From: JAPHTQ01 sp050299175
GTDB lineage: Bacteria > Pseudomonadota > Gammaproteobacteria > Thiohalomonadales > Thiohalomonadaceae
Length of the DNA stretch: 64,000 nucleotides
Assembly: GCA_050299175.1 (NCBI GenBank)
Contig: JBNKVM010000066.1
Span: 62,001-126,000 of the forward strand
Direction: 5' to 3'
Part shown: positions 30,722 through 39,482 of the stretch, piece after piece
How positions within the stretch are numbered: position 1 is the stretch's first letter
How the letters are laid out: every line of letters begins with the position of its first letter
Translations under genes and position numbers: made by a program
The notes under the pieces: model-generated
What the model was told of the DNA's origin: nothing
Databases searched by the model: none
The model's input: the letters and a program-made list of their open reading frames with translations, nothing else

Positions 30722-32530
30722 TTAGCCATGCAGCCAGCTCTGTCGTAGTTGTATAATCGCTTCGCTACCTTCTTCATCCAGCAGCAGATAGCAGGTGTCG
30801 AGTGGTGCAACCTGTAGCGGCAATTCAAAGTGCATCAACTCATCGCGCCGGAAGGCATGAACCTCGACCTGTTTCTTGCCGCGTTGGAAATTGAGTAGTT
30901 TCTCGATGTTGTCGCTGCGAGTACGTAGACCATCGATCGCAACGATGATATCGCCGGCGGAGAGCCCAGCCTGTTGTGCCGCACCGCCGTCAAACACACT
31001 GAGCAGTTTGGCGCCGTGCGAACCGCCGCCTACCCGTGCACCCAATACGAAAAGTTCGCTGTCGCCGTTTTGGGCAGGTTTTCCCCCTTTGTCGCCGTTG
31101 CCACTGGCCTGACGCAGCTTCAACTCGACGCCAAAGTTTGCCAGTAACGCCTCTAACGGCAGATCGTCAGTGCCATACAGGGCATTCTCCAGTAGAGGGA
31201 TAATCTCCTCCCCGGTGATCTCTACGATCAGTGCTTCCATCTGCTGCTGTGAAATACCGACATGGGGTTTGCCGTAGCCTTGCCACAGGGCACGCATGAC
31301 ATCATCCAGTGAGCGCTCGCCATTGCTATTGGTGCGAATACTCAGATCCAGCGCCAGGGCAATCAGGCTGCCTTTGGCATAGTAGCTGACGATGGCATTG
31401 GCTGAGTTCTCATCTTGCTTGTAGAACTTGCTCCAGGCATCGAAGCTGGAATCGGTCACTGACTGCTTGAGGCGCCCGCTGCCGCGGATCACGCGGGTGA
31501 TAGTCTGGCCCAGTAGTTCCAGGTAGCTTTCTTCGTCGATCAGGCCGCAACGCAGCAGAGTCAGATCATCGTAGTAGGAGGTGAAACCCTCGAAGGCCCA
31601 GAGTAGCGGGGTGTAGCTCTCCTGACTCAGATCGTAGGGGAGAAAAACATCAGGTTTAATCCGTTTGATGTTCCAGCTATGAAAATATTCGTGGCTGCAA
31701 AGGCCGAGGAAGTTGCGGTAGTTTTCGCTAACGTTTTCCTCGCCCTTGAGCGGTAGATCATCGCGGCTGCAGAGCAGGCTGGTAGAGCTGCGATGTTCCA
31801 GGCCACCATAGCCGCTGCCAACCACCATGGTCTGGAACAGGTAGCGATCGAAAGGCGCTTCGGTAAAGAGATCGATTTCACTCTCGCAGATACGCTGTAA
31901 ATCGGCAGCCAGTCGCTCAGTATCGGCATAGTGGTGCCCGGTTAGCACCATGGCGTGAGGAATGCCTCGGGCCTCGAATTCAAGCAGGGTAAAATCACCC
32001 ATCTCGACCGGGTGGTCGATTAACTCCTCGTAATCGGCAGCATGGAAGCGACCGAAGGCGTAGTCCTCGTTGTCCGAGGGCAGGGTGGTGGCGATGCGCC
32101 AGGATTGGTACTGTTCACCATGTGGGGCTTCGATATCGACGCTACAGGGTTGTTCATCCTGCCCATTGACCCGCAGAAAGACACTGCTGCCGTTGAAGTA
32201 GCCGTGGGTGGTATCGAGATGGGCGGTACGTACCGAGAGATCCCAGGCATAGACAGTGTAATCGAGGACCAGGGCGCCGCTACAGGGCTCTGCGCGCCAG
32301 CTCTGTTTATCCAGCTTTTCCAGTGCTACGGGCTTACCATCGCAGTTTGCCTCAATGGTGACGATGTTTTTGGCAAAGTCACGGATCATGTAGCTCCCCG
32401 GTATCCAGGCAGGCATGGACAGCACCTGTCCCTTGGGATCGGGGGCAGTGACCGTCAGGGTAATCTGGAAAAGGTGGGCTTCGGGATGTACGGGGCGAAT
32501 GCGGTAGTGAATGTTACTGGTGTTACCCAT
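30722..32530 (-). CDS. M61 family metallopeptidase with PDZ domain
   Basis: 602 aa peptidase of the glycyl aminopeptidase family. The zinc motif HEYFH (280-284) lies in SHEYFHSWNIKRIKP, and the third ligand Glu is in LWAFEGFTSYYDD downstream. The N-terminal beta-rich domain (PAWIPGSYMIRDFAKNI) is typical. A PDZ domain near the C-terminus (about 490-575, AGLSAGDIIVAIDGLR) is also a family feature. There is no clear signal peptide, so cytoplasmic location is likely. It follows the secretin-like gene by 21 bases on the minus strand. Confidence 0.9.
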   Translation of the reverse strand: MGNTSNIHYRIRPVHPEAHLFQITLTVTAPDPKGQVLSMPAWIPGSYMIRDFAKNIVTIEANCDGKPVALEKLDKQSWRAEPCSGALVLDYTVYAWDLSVRTAHLDTTHGYFNGSSVFLRVNGQDEQPCSVDIEAPHGEQYQSWRIATTLPSDNEDYAFGRFHAADYEELIDHPVEMGDFTLLEFEARGIPHAMVLTGHHYADTERLAADLQRICESEIDLFTEAPFDRYLFQTMVVGSGYGGLEHRSSTSLLCSRDDLPLKGEENVSENYRNFLGLCSHEYFHSWNIKRIKPDVFLPYDLSQESYTPLLWAFEGFTSYYDDLTLLRCGLIDEESYLELLGQTITRVIRGSGRLKQSVTDSSFDAWSKFYKQDENSANAIVSYYAKGSLIALALDLSIRTNSNGERSLDDVMRALWQGYGKPHVGISQQQMEALIVEITGEEIIPLLENALYGTDDLPLEALLANFGVELKLRQASGNGDKGGKPAQNGDSELFVLGARVGGGSHGAKLLSVFDGGAAQQAGLSAGDIIVAIDGLRTRSDNIEKLLNFQRGKKQVEVHAFRRDELMHFELPLQVAPLDTCYLLLDEEGSEAIIQLRQSWLHG

Positions 32531-32551
32531 GGAGTGCGGTGTACCTACAAG

Positions 32552-33325
32552 TTAGGGGTTAATGATATCAACCTTGATGCGAACATTACGGGTTAGTTGT
32601 CCGCGGTCACGAGTAGTATAGATGATACCCGTTCCCTGTTGATTCTGCTTCTCAGCGACGCCACCCAGCTCGATCCATTCGCCGGGTTTGCCGCGAACGC
32701 TGGTGACAATCTCCTGCTGTTCGATGACGCCGCCACCCTGTGGTGAGGGTTGGGCATGGAATGGGCGGATATCGAGGCGGACGAGTTCACCGACCAGCGT
32801 TGGGCGGACCTCAAAGCCGCTTTCAATGTTGCGGTATTCGATTCCCTGACTGACGCTGGAACCGTAAGGACCCTGCTGAATACTTTGCACGACCTGTGGT
32901 ACTGCCTGGCCGGAATGGATAGTGGCCCAGTGTCCTTCCAATACCTGGACTTGCTGGTTGCCGTTTTCATCATTATTACGCTGAGTACTGTAAATCCGGG
33001 CCCTGGGTTGTTTCACGCTACCACTGAGCTCGGCACCACTTTTATCCTGCTGATCTTCCCCATCCTGTTGCACGGTAATACGCAGCATATGTGGCGCCGT
33101 GTCCAGTTTGCGAATGAGCTGGTCAATCTGGTCGAGATTTTCACTGCTGCTGCGCACGAACAGGTTGTAGCCGCTACCACTGATAGCGGAATCGTTTTCC
33201 AGCATAGGCTTTATAACGGGGATCAATTCTGCGGCACTGCGGTGCTGGAGTTCCCAGCTCCTCAATTCTGAGGCGGTGGCGAGCGTGGTGCTGAGCAATA
33301 ACAGGCTGAGTACAAAAAATCTCAT
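32552..33325 (-). CDS. Exported secretin-domain-like protein
   Basis: 257 aa. A clear signal peptide (MRFFVLSLLLLSTTLATAS). Residues 22-80 resemble the short N-domain of secretins and STN proteins (LQHRSAAELIPVIKPML..LDQIDQLIRKLD). The second half, with EGHWATIHSGQAVP and GFEVRPTLVGELVRLDIRP, recalls the distal beta region of secretin-like proteins. It is far too short for a full pore-forming secretin. The ATG overlaps the stop of the PLD-like gene upstream, so the two are coupled. No other pilus or type II secretion genes are nearby. Role unknown. Confidence 0.65.
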   Translation of the reverse strand: MRFFVLSLLLLSTTLATASELRSWELQHRSAAELIPVIKPMLENDSAISGSGYNLFVRSSSENLDQIDQLIRKLDTAPHMLRITVQQDGEDQQDKSGAELSGSVKQPRARIYSTQRNNDENGNQQVQVLEGHWATIHSGQAVPQVVQSIQQGPYGSSVSQGIEYRNIESGFEVRPTLVGELVRLDIRPFHAQPSPQGGGVIEQQEIVTSVRGKPGEWIELGGVAEKQNQQGTGIIYTTRDRGQLTRNVRIKVDIINP

Positions 33326-33846
33326 AGTTGCAGGCGGCGTAGTTTCGGATCGGGTTCGGACTGTTCCCACATTTCGATAAATTGTTCACGTAAACCTTTC
33401 ACTATTCGTCGATCGCGAAAGCAGGCCTCGGCATCGAAGCGCAGTGCTTCCTTGCGACGGATGTAAGCAACTCCATCGACAATCATGAATGGTTCAACGA
33501 TATCCTGATGTTCGTCACTGGGAGTGCGCATGAGAATGCTGCTGCTCAGGCGCTGGGCCAGCGGGAGCATACGGTGTCCGTACTTGAGTGCCTTATCTGA
33601 AGTACGCAAAATAAAACGAGCCTGGGAATTGCGATTACGGCGGGCAAATCTGGAGAGGGCTTCGACAAAGTCTGGATGACCGTAGATAGGTGGGTCCAGG
33701 TCGTAGGTCATGACAAAGATCTCACGTCGCGCCTGACTGACCATATCCAGCACCACACACAGGTTGTGCTCGGCAGTTTCAAGGCTGTAAAGGGTATCAC
33801 TGTGGCCCAGCACATTATCGTAGTTATAGTCGCAGGTGGTATTCAT
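33322..33846 (-). CDS. Phospholipase-D-fold-like protein
   Basis: 174 aa cytoplasmic protein. The pattern of strands and helices (RREIFVMTYDLDPPIYG, RFILRTSDKALKYGHRML, EPFMIVDGVAYIRRKE) resembles one half of a PLD-type domain as found in DUF7931-like proteins. The catalytic HxKxxxxD motif is not evident, so enzymatic activity is doubtful. It overlaps the secretin-like gene by four bases and follows a GNAT gene by 32. Assignment of the fold is tentative. Confidence 0.55.
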   Translation of the reverse strand: MNTTCDYNYDNVLGHSDTLYSLETAEHNLCVVLDMVSQARREIFVMTYDLDPPIYGHPDFVEALSRFARRNRNSQARFILRTSDKALKYGHRMLPLAQRLSSSILMRTPSDEHQDIVEPFMIVDGVAYIRRKEALRFDAEACFRDRRIVKGLREQFIEMWEQSEPDPKLRRLQL

Positions 33847-33878
33847 GAGGAATTACCTTTGCGTTGTGGTGCGCTGCT

Positions 33879-34316
33879 TCAAGTATAGGTTTTGCGCACC
33901 ATGTGGCGATGGAGTATCCCTGCGTCCAAAAAGGTTTTTCCTTCCGCTTGAAAACCCAGTTTCTCATAGAAACTTATAGCGTCTACCTGGGCATCGAGGA
34001 AGATATTTTTAAAATGGCGGTTCTCCGCTTCAGCCAACATATGTTCCATCAGTGCGGTTCCTATACCTTGTTCGCGCCAGGAGGCGAGAACCGCCACCCG
34101 TCCGATGTGACCATCCGGCAATATCCGTGCGGTACCGATGGGGTTTCCCTCACTATCCTCTGCCAGCAGATGAAAGGCCGTTTCGTCTTCACCGTCCCAT
34201 TCCAGTTCTGTGGGGACGTTTTGTTCTTCTATAAAGACCTGCTGGCGGATTTGGCGTAAAGCCCGCTCATCCTGCTGCCAGGTGGCGGGGCGGATGGTGT
34301 AGGTGGGGTGTGGCAT
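33879..34316 (-). CDS. GNAT family N-acetyltransferase
   Basis: 145 aa acetyl-CoA-dependent acyltransferase. The acetyl-CoA-binding motif A is clear: IGRVAVLASWREQGIGTALM (about residues 71-90). The N-terminal part VFIEEQNVPTELEWDG and the C-terminal FYEKLGFQAEGKTFLDAGI resemble the ElaA/YjcF-type subgroup. Substrate unknown. Its ATG region overlaps the roxA stop by one base, so it is probably co-transcribed from roxA. Confidence 0.88.
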   Translation of the reverse strand: MPHPTYTIRPATWQQDERALRQIRQQVFIEEQNVPTELEWDGEDETAFHLLAEDSEGNPIGTARILPDGHIGRVAVLASWREQGIGTALMEHMLAEAENRHFKNIFLDAQVDAISFYEKLGFQAEGKTFLDAGILHRHMVRKTYT

Positions 34317-35467
34317 TAGTCGGGGAAATAGAGGGCGCCGAGGTTATAGAGCTCCCGCAGCAATTCGACAAAGGCGCTATTTGCCATATGTGGTTCGAGC
34401 ACATTCAGGGTGTAGACCCGCTGGCCACAGAGTATGGGCGCGGCGAAGGCGAGATTGCTGTTCAGCTCATACTCCTCGCCAGCGACATAGAGCCGAGCAG
34501 GATTGCCGTCGATGTAGGCGAAGCGGGCGTATTCACTGCGCCACAGTTCGCCGTGTTGTTGCAGGGCGGCGAGCAGTTCCTGGGCAGAGAGCTCCTGTTC
34601 CGGTTCCGGCAGGTAGTGGCCGGGGCGGATGTCGGTGGTGAAGCTGCCGAACCAGCGGTCGACGGCTTCATCGTCCAGCGGCAGGGAGCGGATGATGGCG
34701 CGAATCTTCTCCCGCGCCTGCTGAGTAAGCAGACCGGGGTTGGCCTGTGCCTGAAGGTCGGGATCTTCGTAGAAGGCTTCCGGGTCCATCTGCGCCAGGG
34801 CATCGGCCAGATAACCACCCAGCAGTTCCAGTTTGGCCGGGGCACGAAAGCCGACCGAGATGGTGAGGCAGTCGCCGAGGGCGATACCATGGTGGACCAC
34901 GCCGGGCGGCAGGTAGAGCAGGTCACCCTCTTCGAGGATGTACTCTTCTGTCGGCTGGAAATCCCTGAGGATGCGCAGCGGCAGGCCGGGGAGCAGCTGT
35001 TCCGGCCCGGCATCCTGATAGCTGAGCTGCCAGCGACGGCGTCCCGGTCCCTGGATAAGGAAGACATCGTAGTTATCGGCGTGGGGGCCGACGGTGCCCT
35101 GGTCCGGGGCGTAGCTGACCATCACGTCGTCCAGGCGCCAGTTGGGAATGAAGTTGAAGCGCTCCTGTAGCAGGGCGAACTCGGGGACGTGTTTGTTGAT
35201 CTCCTGCACCAGTACGGTCCAGTGGGAGTCGGGCAGGGCAAGAAAATCCTCTTCGCTGAACGGGCCGTGGCGCACCTGCCACGGTGTCTCGCCGTGTTCC
35301 TGAATGAGACGCGACTCGACCTCCGCCTCGCAGGCCAGCCCCGCCAACTCCTCGGCGGTGATGGGGCAGATGAAGCCGGGCAGGGCGTTACGCAGGCAGA
35401 GTGGTTTCTTCTGCCAGTAGTCGCGCAGAAATTCGTCGCTGGTAATGCCGTTGAGCGGGGAGGGCAA
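34316..35467 (-). CDS. roxA: Ribosomal protein L16 arginine hydroxylase (ROXA/YcfD)
   Basis: 2-oxoglutarate/Fe(II) JmjC-type cupin oxygenase that hydroxylates an arginine of ribosomal protein L16. It is 383 aa; E. coli YcfD is 373. The iron ligands H129 and D131 (GPHADNYDVF) and H192 (PPGVVHHGIAL) are present. PGRRRWQLSYQD and ISVGFRAP also match. The TTG at 35467, two bases after the purB stop, gives the family N-terminus; no ATG or GTG is available nearby. Co-transcription with purB is likely. In E. coli ycfD is also close to purB. Confidence 0.92.
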   Translation of the reverse strand: MPSPLNGITSDEFLRDYWQKKPLCLRNALPGFICPITAEELAGLACEAEVESRLIQEHGETPWQVRHGPFSEEDFLALPDSHWTVLVQEINKHVPEFALLQERFNFIPNWRLDDVMVSYAPDQGTVGPHADNYDVFLIQGPGRRRWQLSYQDAGPEQLLPGLPLRILRDFQPTEEYILEEGDLLYLPPGVVHHGIALGDCLTISVGFRAPAKLELLGGYLADALAQMDPEAFYEDPDLQAQANPGLLTQQAREKIRAIIRSLPLDDEAVDRWFGSFTTDIRPGHYLPEPEQELSAQELLAALQQHGELWRSEYARFAYIDGNPARLYVAGEEYELNSNLAFAAPILCGQRVYTLNVLEPHMANSAFVELLRELYNLGALYFPD

Positions 35468-35469
35468 AA

Positions 35470-36837
35470 TCAGATTTTCTTCGCCTGGGCCACGGCATTG
35501 CCGATGTAGTTGGCCGGGGTCCACTTCTTCATCTCGGCCTTGACCTCGTCGGGTAGCTCCAGAGTGTCGATGAACTCTGCCATGCCAGCGGCATCGACTC
35601 GCTTACCGCGGGTGAGTGCCTTGAGCTTTTCGTAGGGCTTTTCGATGCCATAGCGACGCATTACCGTCTGGATCGGCTCGGCAAGCACTTCCCAGTTGCC
35701 GTCCAGGTCATCCAGCAACTTGGCGGCGTTGACTTCCAGCTTGCTGATACCGCGCATCGTTGAGGAGTAGGCGATCAGCGAATAGCCGATGCCGACGCCG
35801 AGGTTACGCAGCACGGTGGAGTCGGTCAGGTCGCGCTGCCAGCGGGAGATGGGTAGTTTGGCCGCCAGGTGGCCGAAGACCGCGTTGGCCAGCCCCAGGT
35901 TGCCTTCGGAGTTTTCGAAGTCGATGGGATTGACCTTGTGCGGCATGGTGGAGGAGCCGACCTCGCCCTCAATGGTCTTCTGTTTGAAGTAGTTGTTGGA
36001 GATGTAGGCCCAGATGTCCCGGTCGAAATCGATGAGGATGGTGTTGAAGCGGGCAACACAGTCGAAGAATTCGGCCACGTAGTCGTGGGGTTCGATCTGG
36101 GTGGTGTAGGGGTTCCATTCCAGCCCCAGCCTGGTGACGAATTGCTCGGCCATGCCTTGCCAGTCGAGCTCAGGATAGGCGGAGATGTGGGCGTTGTAGT
36201 TACCCACAGCGCCATTGATCTTGCCCAGCATAGGTACAGTCATGAGTTGATCGCGCTGGCGCCTCAAACGGTAGGCGACATTGGCCATCTCCTTACCCAG
36301 GGTGGTGGGGGAGGCGGGCTGGCCGTGGGTGCGGGAGAGCATCGGTACCTCGGCGTGTTCGCGGCCCAGTCCGGCGATGGCGTCGATGAGCTGGTCCATG
36401 GCGGGCAGGACGACCTGGGTGCGCGCCTCGCGCAGCATCAGGGCATAGGCCAGGTTGTTGATGTCCTCGGAGGTGCAGGCGAAGTGGATGAATTCGCTGA
36501 CCGCTTCCAGCTCCTGATTGCCCTGGATCTTCTCCTTAAGGAAATACTCCACCGCCTTGACGTCGTGGTTGGTGGTCTTCTCGATGTTCTTGACCCGCTG
36601 GGCGTCTTCCAGACTGAACTTGGTGACGATGTTGTCCAGCAGGTTGGAAGCGTGTTCGCTGAAGGCCGGAACTTCGGCAATGCCTGCGGTTTGGGCCAGC
36701 ATCTGCAGCCAGCGCACTTCAACCAGTACCCGATGGCGGATCAGGCCGTACTCGCTGAAGATGGGACGAAGTTCGTCGGTTTTGCTGCCATAGCGGCCGT
36801 CGATAGGAGAAACGGCGGTTAAAGCGTTGAGTTCCAT
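35470..36837 (-). CDS. purB: Adenylosuccinate lyase
   Basis: Catalyses two fumarate-releasing steps of purine synthesis (SAICAR to AICAR and adenylosuccinate to AMP). 455 aa, as in E. coli. The superfamily signature loop SSTMPHKVNPIDFENSEGN is intact, with the catalytic Ser. FACTSEDINNLAYALML and SRTHGQPASPTTLGKEMANV are also diagnostic. It is divergent from the rfb operon and followed by roxA. Confidence 0.98.
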   Translation of the reverse strand: MELNALTAVSPIDGRYGSKTDELRPIFSEYGLIRHRVLVEVRWLQMLAQTAGIAEVPAFSEHASNLLDNIVTKFSLEDAQRVKNIEKTTNHDVKAVEYFLKEKIQGNQELEAVSEFIHFACTSEDINNLAYALMLREARTQVVLPAMDQLIDAIAGLGREHAEVPMLSRTHGQPASPTTLGKEMANVAYRLRRQRDQLMTVPMLGKINGAVGNYNAHISAYPELDWQGMAEQFVTRLGLEWNPYTTQIEPHDYVAEFFDCVARFNTILIDFDRDIWAYISNNYFKQKTIEGEVGSSTMPHKVNPIDFENSEGNLGLANAVFGHLAAKLPISRWQRDLTDSTVLRNLGVGIGYSLIAYSSTMRGISKLEVNAAKLLDDLDGNWEVLAEPIQTVMRRYGIEKPYEKLKALTRGKRVDAAGMAEFIDTLELPDEVKAEMKKWTPANYIGNAVAQAKKI

Positions 36838-36924
36838 GCCTGCTCCGGTGTGTGCTAGGTGTCATCGGGAAAAGTGCGGCATATGATACACCAATTTCCT
36901 GCTGGGGACGTTTGCCCGGGGTGG

Positions 36925-36953
36925 TTGGGCAGTGTCGTAGTGGATGCTAGACT
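36925..36953 (+). promoter_or_regulatory. Candidate promoter for rfbBACD-acnB
   Basis: TTGGGC (36925-36930), a 17-base spacer, then TAGACT (36948-36953), about 30 bases before rfbB. Three and four matches to the sigma-70 hexamers, with ideal spacing. It lies in the 145-base gap between divergent purB and rfbB. Confidence 0.3.
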
Positions 36954-36982
36954 TGCTGCTTTCCAAAAACATGGTTCTGAGA

Positions 36983-38056
36983 ATGAAAACGGTACTTGTG
37001 ACAGGCGGTGCGGGGTTTATCGGTTCAGAGGTGGTGCGCCAGTACCTCTCGGAAACCGATTTTACCGTCGTCAATGTCGACAAGCTGACCTATGCGGGCA
37101 ACCTGGAGTCGTTGCAATCTGTGGCAGGTAACCCCCGTTACCGGTTTGAACAGGTAGATATCTGTAATGCCGTTGAGGTTAAGCGTTTGTTCGATCAGTA
37201 CCGCCCCGATGCGATTATGCATCTGGCGGCGGAGTCCCATGTCGATCGTTCCATCGACGGTCCAGCCGAGTTCATCCATACCAACATCATCGGTGCCTAT
37301 ACTCTGCTTGAAGCGGCCAGAAATTACTGGAACGGGTTGGATGGTAATGCCAAACAGGCTTTCCGTTTCCACCATATCTCAACCGACGAAGTCTACGGCA
37401 GTCTGGGTGAGGAGGGAATGTTCTCTGAAGAGACGGCTTACGCGCCCAACTCACCCTATTCGGCAAGCAAGGCATCCTCGGATCACTTGGTGCGTGCCTG
37501 GCACCACACCTATGGCCTGCCGGTGGTGACCACCAATTGTTCCAATAACTACGGTCACTATCAGTTCCCGGAAAAGCTGATCCCATTGGTGATCCTCAAT
37601 GCGTTGGACGGTAAGCCGCTGCCGATCTACGGCAAGGGTGAACAGGTGCGTGATTGGTTGCATGTGTCGGATCATGCCCGTGCCCTGCGCCTGGTACTGG
37701 AAAAGGGAACCCCTGGCGAGGTCTACAACATCGGCGGACACAATGAGAAACAGAACATTGAGGTGGTCAGAACGATTTGCGCCATTCTCGACGAACTGGT
37801 ACCTGAGCATCCCAGTGGTATTTCCAATTATGCTGAATTGATTACCTATGTCACCGACAGACCCGGACACGATCAGCGCTATGCCATCGATGCAGGCAAG
37901 ATCGAACGCGAGTTGGGTTGGGTTCCTGCAGAGACCTTCGATAGTGGCATCAGAAAAACAGTGGCGTGGTATTTGGCCAATCGTCTCTGGTGTGACCACG
38001 TTAAAGACGGTAGTTACCAGGGTGAACGACTTGGCGTGATGGGAGGCAAGGTATGA
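36983..38056 (+). CDS. rfbB: dTDP-glucose 4,6-dehydratase
   Basis: Second enzyme of dTDP-L-rhamnose synthesis; makes dTDP-4-keto-6-deoxyglucose. 357 aa extended SDR. The NAD motif VTGGAGFIGSEVVRQ is at the N-terminus. The catalytic set STDEVYGSL and YSASKASSDHLVRAW, together with HLAAESHVDRSIDGP, is diagnostic. ATG 36983 (MKTVLVTGG) gives the family start; earlier in-frame ATGs at 36944 and 36971 lack support. The stop overlaps rfbA by four bases. Confidence 0.97.
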   Translation: MKTVLVTGGAGFIGSEVVRQYLSETDFTVVNVDKLTYAGNLESLQSVAGNPRYRFEQVDICNAVEVKRLFDQYRPDAIMHLAAESHVDRSIDGPAEFIHTNIIGAYTLLEAARNYWNGLDGNAKQAFRFHHISTDEVYGSLGEEGMFSEETAYAPNSPYSASKASSDHLVRAWHHTYGLPVVTTNCSNNYGHYQFPEKLIPLVILNALDGKPLPIYGKGEQVRDWLHVSDHARALRLVLEKGTPGEVYNIGGHNEKQNIEVVRTICAILDELVPEHPSGISNYAELITYVTDRPGHDQRYAIDAGKIERELGWVPAETFDSGIRKTVAWYLANRLWCDHVKDGSYQGERLGVMGGKV

Positions 38057-38931
38057 AGGGGATCATTCTCGCCGGTGGTTCCGGTACGCGCCTCTACCCG
38101 GTGACCCATGCGGTCTCCAAGCAACTGCTACCGATTTACGACAAACCGATGGTTTACTATCCGTTGTCGGTACTGATGCTGGCGAATATCCGCGACATTT
38201 TGTTGATCTCAACACCGCAGGACACGCCGCGCTTTGAGCAACTGCTCGGTGATGGCTCGCAATGGGGGATCAATATTCAATATGCCGTGCAGCCTTCTCC
38301 CGATGGTTTGGCGCAGGCATTTATCATTGGCAAGGAATTCATCGGTGATGACAGTTGTGCACTGGTACTGGGCGACAATATTTTCTACGGTCATAACCTT
38401 GCTGAATCGTTGGTGCGTGCATCAGCGCGAGACAGTGGGGCCACGGTGTTTGCCTATCCAGTCAATGACCCAGAGCGTTACGGCGTGGTCGAGTTCGATG
38501 ACCAGGGGAATGCCATTTCATTGGAGGAAAAACCTGCCAAACCGAAATCCCGTTATGCTGTAACGGGCCTCTATTTTTACGACAATCAGGTCGTTGAGTA
38601 TGCAGAGCAGATCAAACCATCGGCCCGTGGGGAACTGGAGATCACCGACATTAACGCCCTCTATCTTGCCAATGGGACGTTGAATGTTGAGAACATGGGG
38701 CGTGGTACTGCCTGGCTCGACACCGGTACCCACGAATCACTGCTGGAAGCGGCGACGTTTATTGAAACCATCGAAAAGCGGCAGGGGTTAAAAATCGCCT
38801 GCCCGGAAGAGATCGCCTACCGTAAAAGGTTTATCACTCGTCAGCATCTGGAAGCGTTGATCGAACCGCTGAAGAAAAACAGCTATGGTCAGTACCTGCA
38901 ACGCATTATTGATGAATGGGTATTCGAATGA
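38053..38931 (+). CDS. rfbA: Glucose-1-phosphate thymidylyltransferase
   Basis: Makes dTDP-glucose from dTTP and glucose-1-phosphate, the first step to dTDP-rhamnose. 292 aa. The nucleotide-binding motif LAGGSGTRLYPVTHAVSKQL and the metal/substrate segment LVLGDNIFYGH are present, with GRGTAWLDTGTHESLLEA near the C-terminus. Overlaps rfbB at its start and rfbC at its end by four bases each (ATGA), so the operon is translationally coupled. Confidence 0.97.
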   Translation: MKGIILAGGSGTRLYPVTHAVSKQLLPIYDKPMVYYPLSVLMLANIRDILLISTPQDTPRFEQLLGDGSQWGINIQYAVQPSPDGLAQAFIIGKEFIGDDSCALVLGDNIFYGHNLAESLVRASARDSGATVFAYPVNDPERYGVVEFDDQGNAISLEEKPAKPKSRYAVTGLYFYDNQVVEYAEQIKPSARGELEITDINALYLANGTLNVENMGRGTAWLDTGTHESLLEAATFIETIEKRQGLKIACPEEIAYRKRFITRQHLEALIEPLKKNSYGQYLQRIIDEWVFE

Positions 38932-39473
38932 AGGTGATCGAGACAGCGATTCCGGAGGTGAAGATCATTGAGCCGAAGGTATTCGGTGACGAGCGTGGAT
39001 TTTTCTTCGAGAGCTATAACCAGCGTGCTTTCAATGAAGCAATTGGGCGCGAGGTTAACTTTGTCCAGGACAACCATTCACGCTCGCAAAAGGGTGTGTT
39101 GCGCGGATTGCACTATCAGACACAACAGGTGCAGGGAAAATTGGTGCGTTGTACCCAGGGCGAAGTGTTTGATGTGGCAATCGATATACGCCAGAGCTCA
39201 GCGACCTTTGGGCAGTGGGTCGGAGTAGTGTTGAGTGGCGAGAACAAACAACAGTTCTGGATCCCGGAAGGTTTTGCACATGGCTTTCTGGTTTTGAGTA
39301 ATGTGGCGGAATTTCTCTATAAAACGACCGACTTTTACGCACCGCAGTACGAACAGGCCATCGTTTGGGATGATTCGCAGCTAGCTATTGAGTGGCCGCT
39401 GGAGAAGGCTCCCAATCTCTCACAAAAAGATGCAGCGGCGGGGAGTTTTGCCGATGCCGTGCTGTTCCCATAA
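38928..39473 (+). CDS. rfbC: dTDP-4-dehydrorhamnose 3,5-epimerase
   Basis: 181 aa cupin-fold epimerase that converts dTDP-4-keto-6-deoxyglucose to the L-lyxo form. DERGFFFESYNQRAF, the catalytic His in RGLHYQ, and IPEGFAHGFLVLS are family hallmarks. ATG 38928 overlaps the rfbA stop. Followed by rfbD after nine bases. Confidence 0.97.
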   Translation: MKVIETAIPEVKIIEPKVFGDERGFFFESYNQRAFNEAIGREVNFVQDNHSRSQKGVLRGLHYQTQQVQGKLVRCTQGEVFDVAIDIRQSSATFGQWVGVVLSGENKQQFWIPEGFAHGFLVLSNVAEFLYKTTDFYAPQYEQAIVWDDSQLAIEWPLEKAPNLSQKDAAAGSFADAVLFP

Positions 39474-39482
39474 GGTGTAATC

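Noticed and set aside
34310..35170. 286-codon open frame antisense to roxA
   Set aside because: Overlaps a clear enzyme gene completely and shows no domain or start signal.
35869..36822. 317-codon open frame antisense to purB
   Set aside because: Shadow frame of a conserved gene; the composition (long GVV/GDVG-rich stretches) reflects reverse-complement codons.
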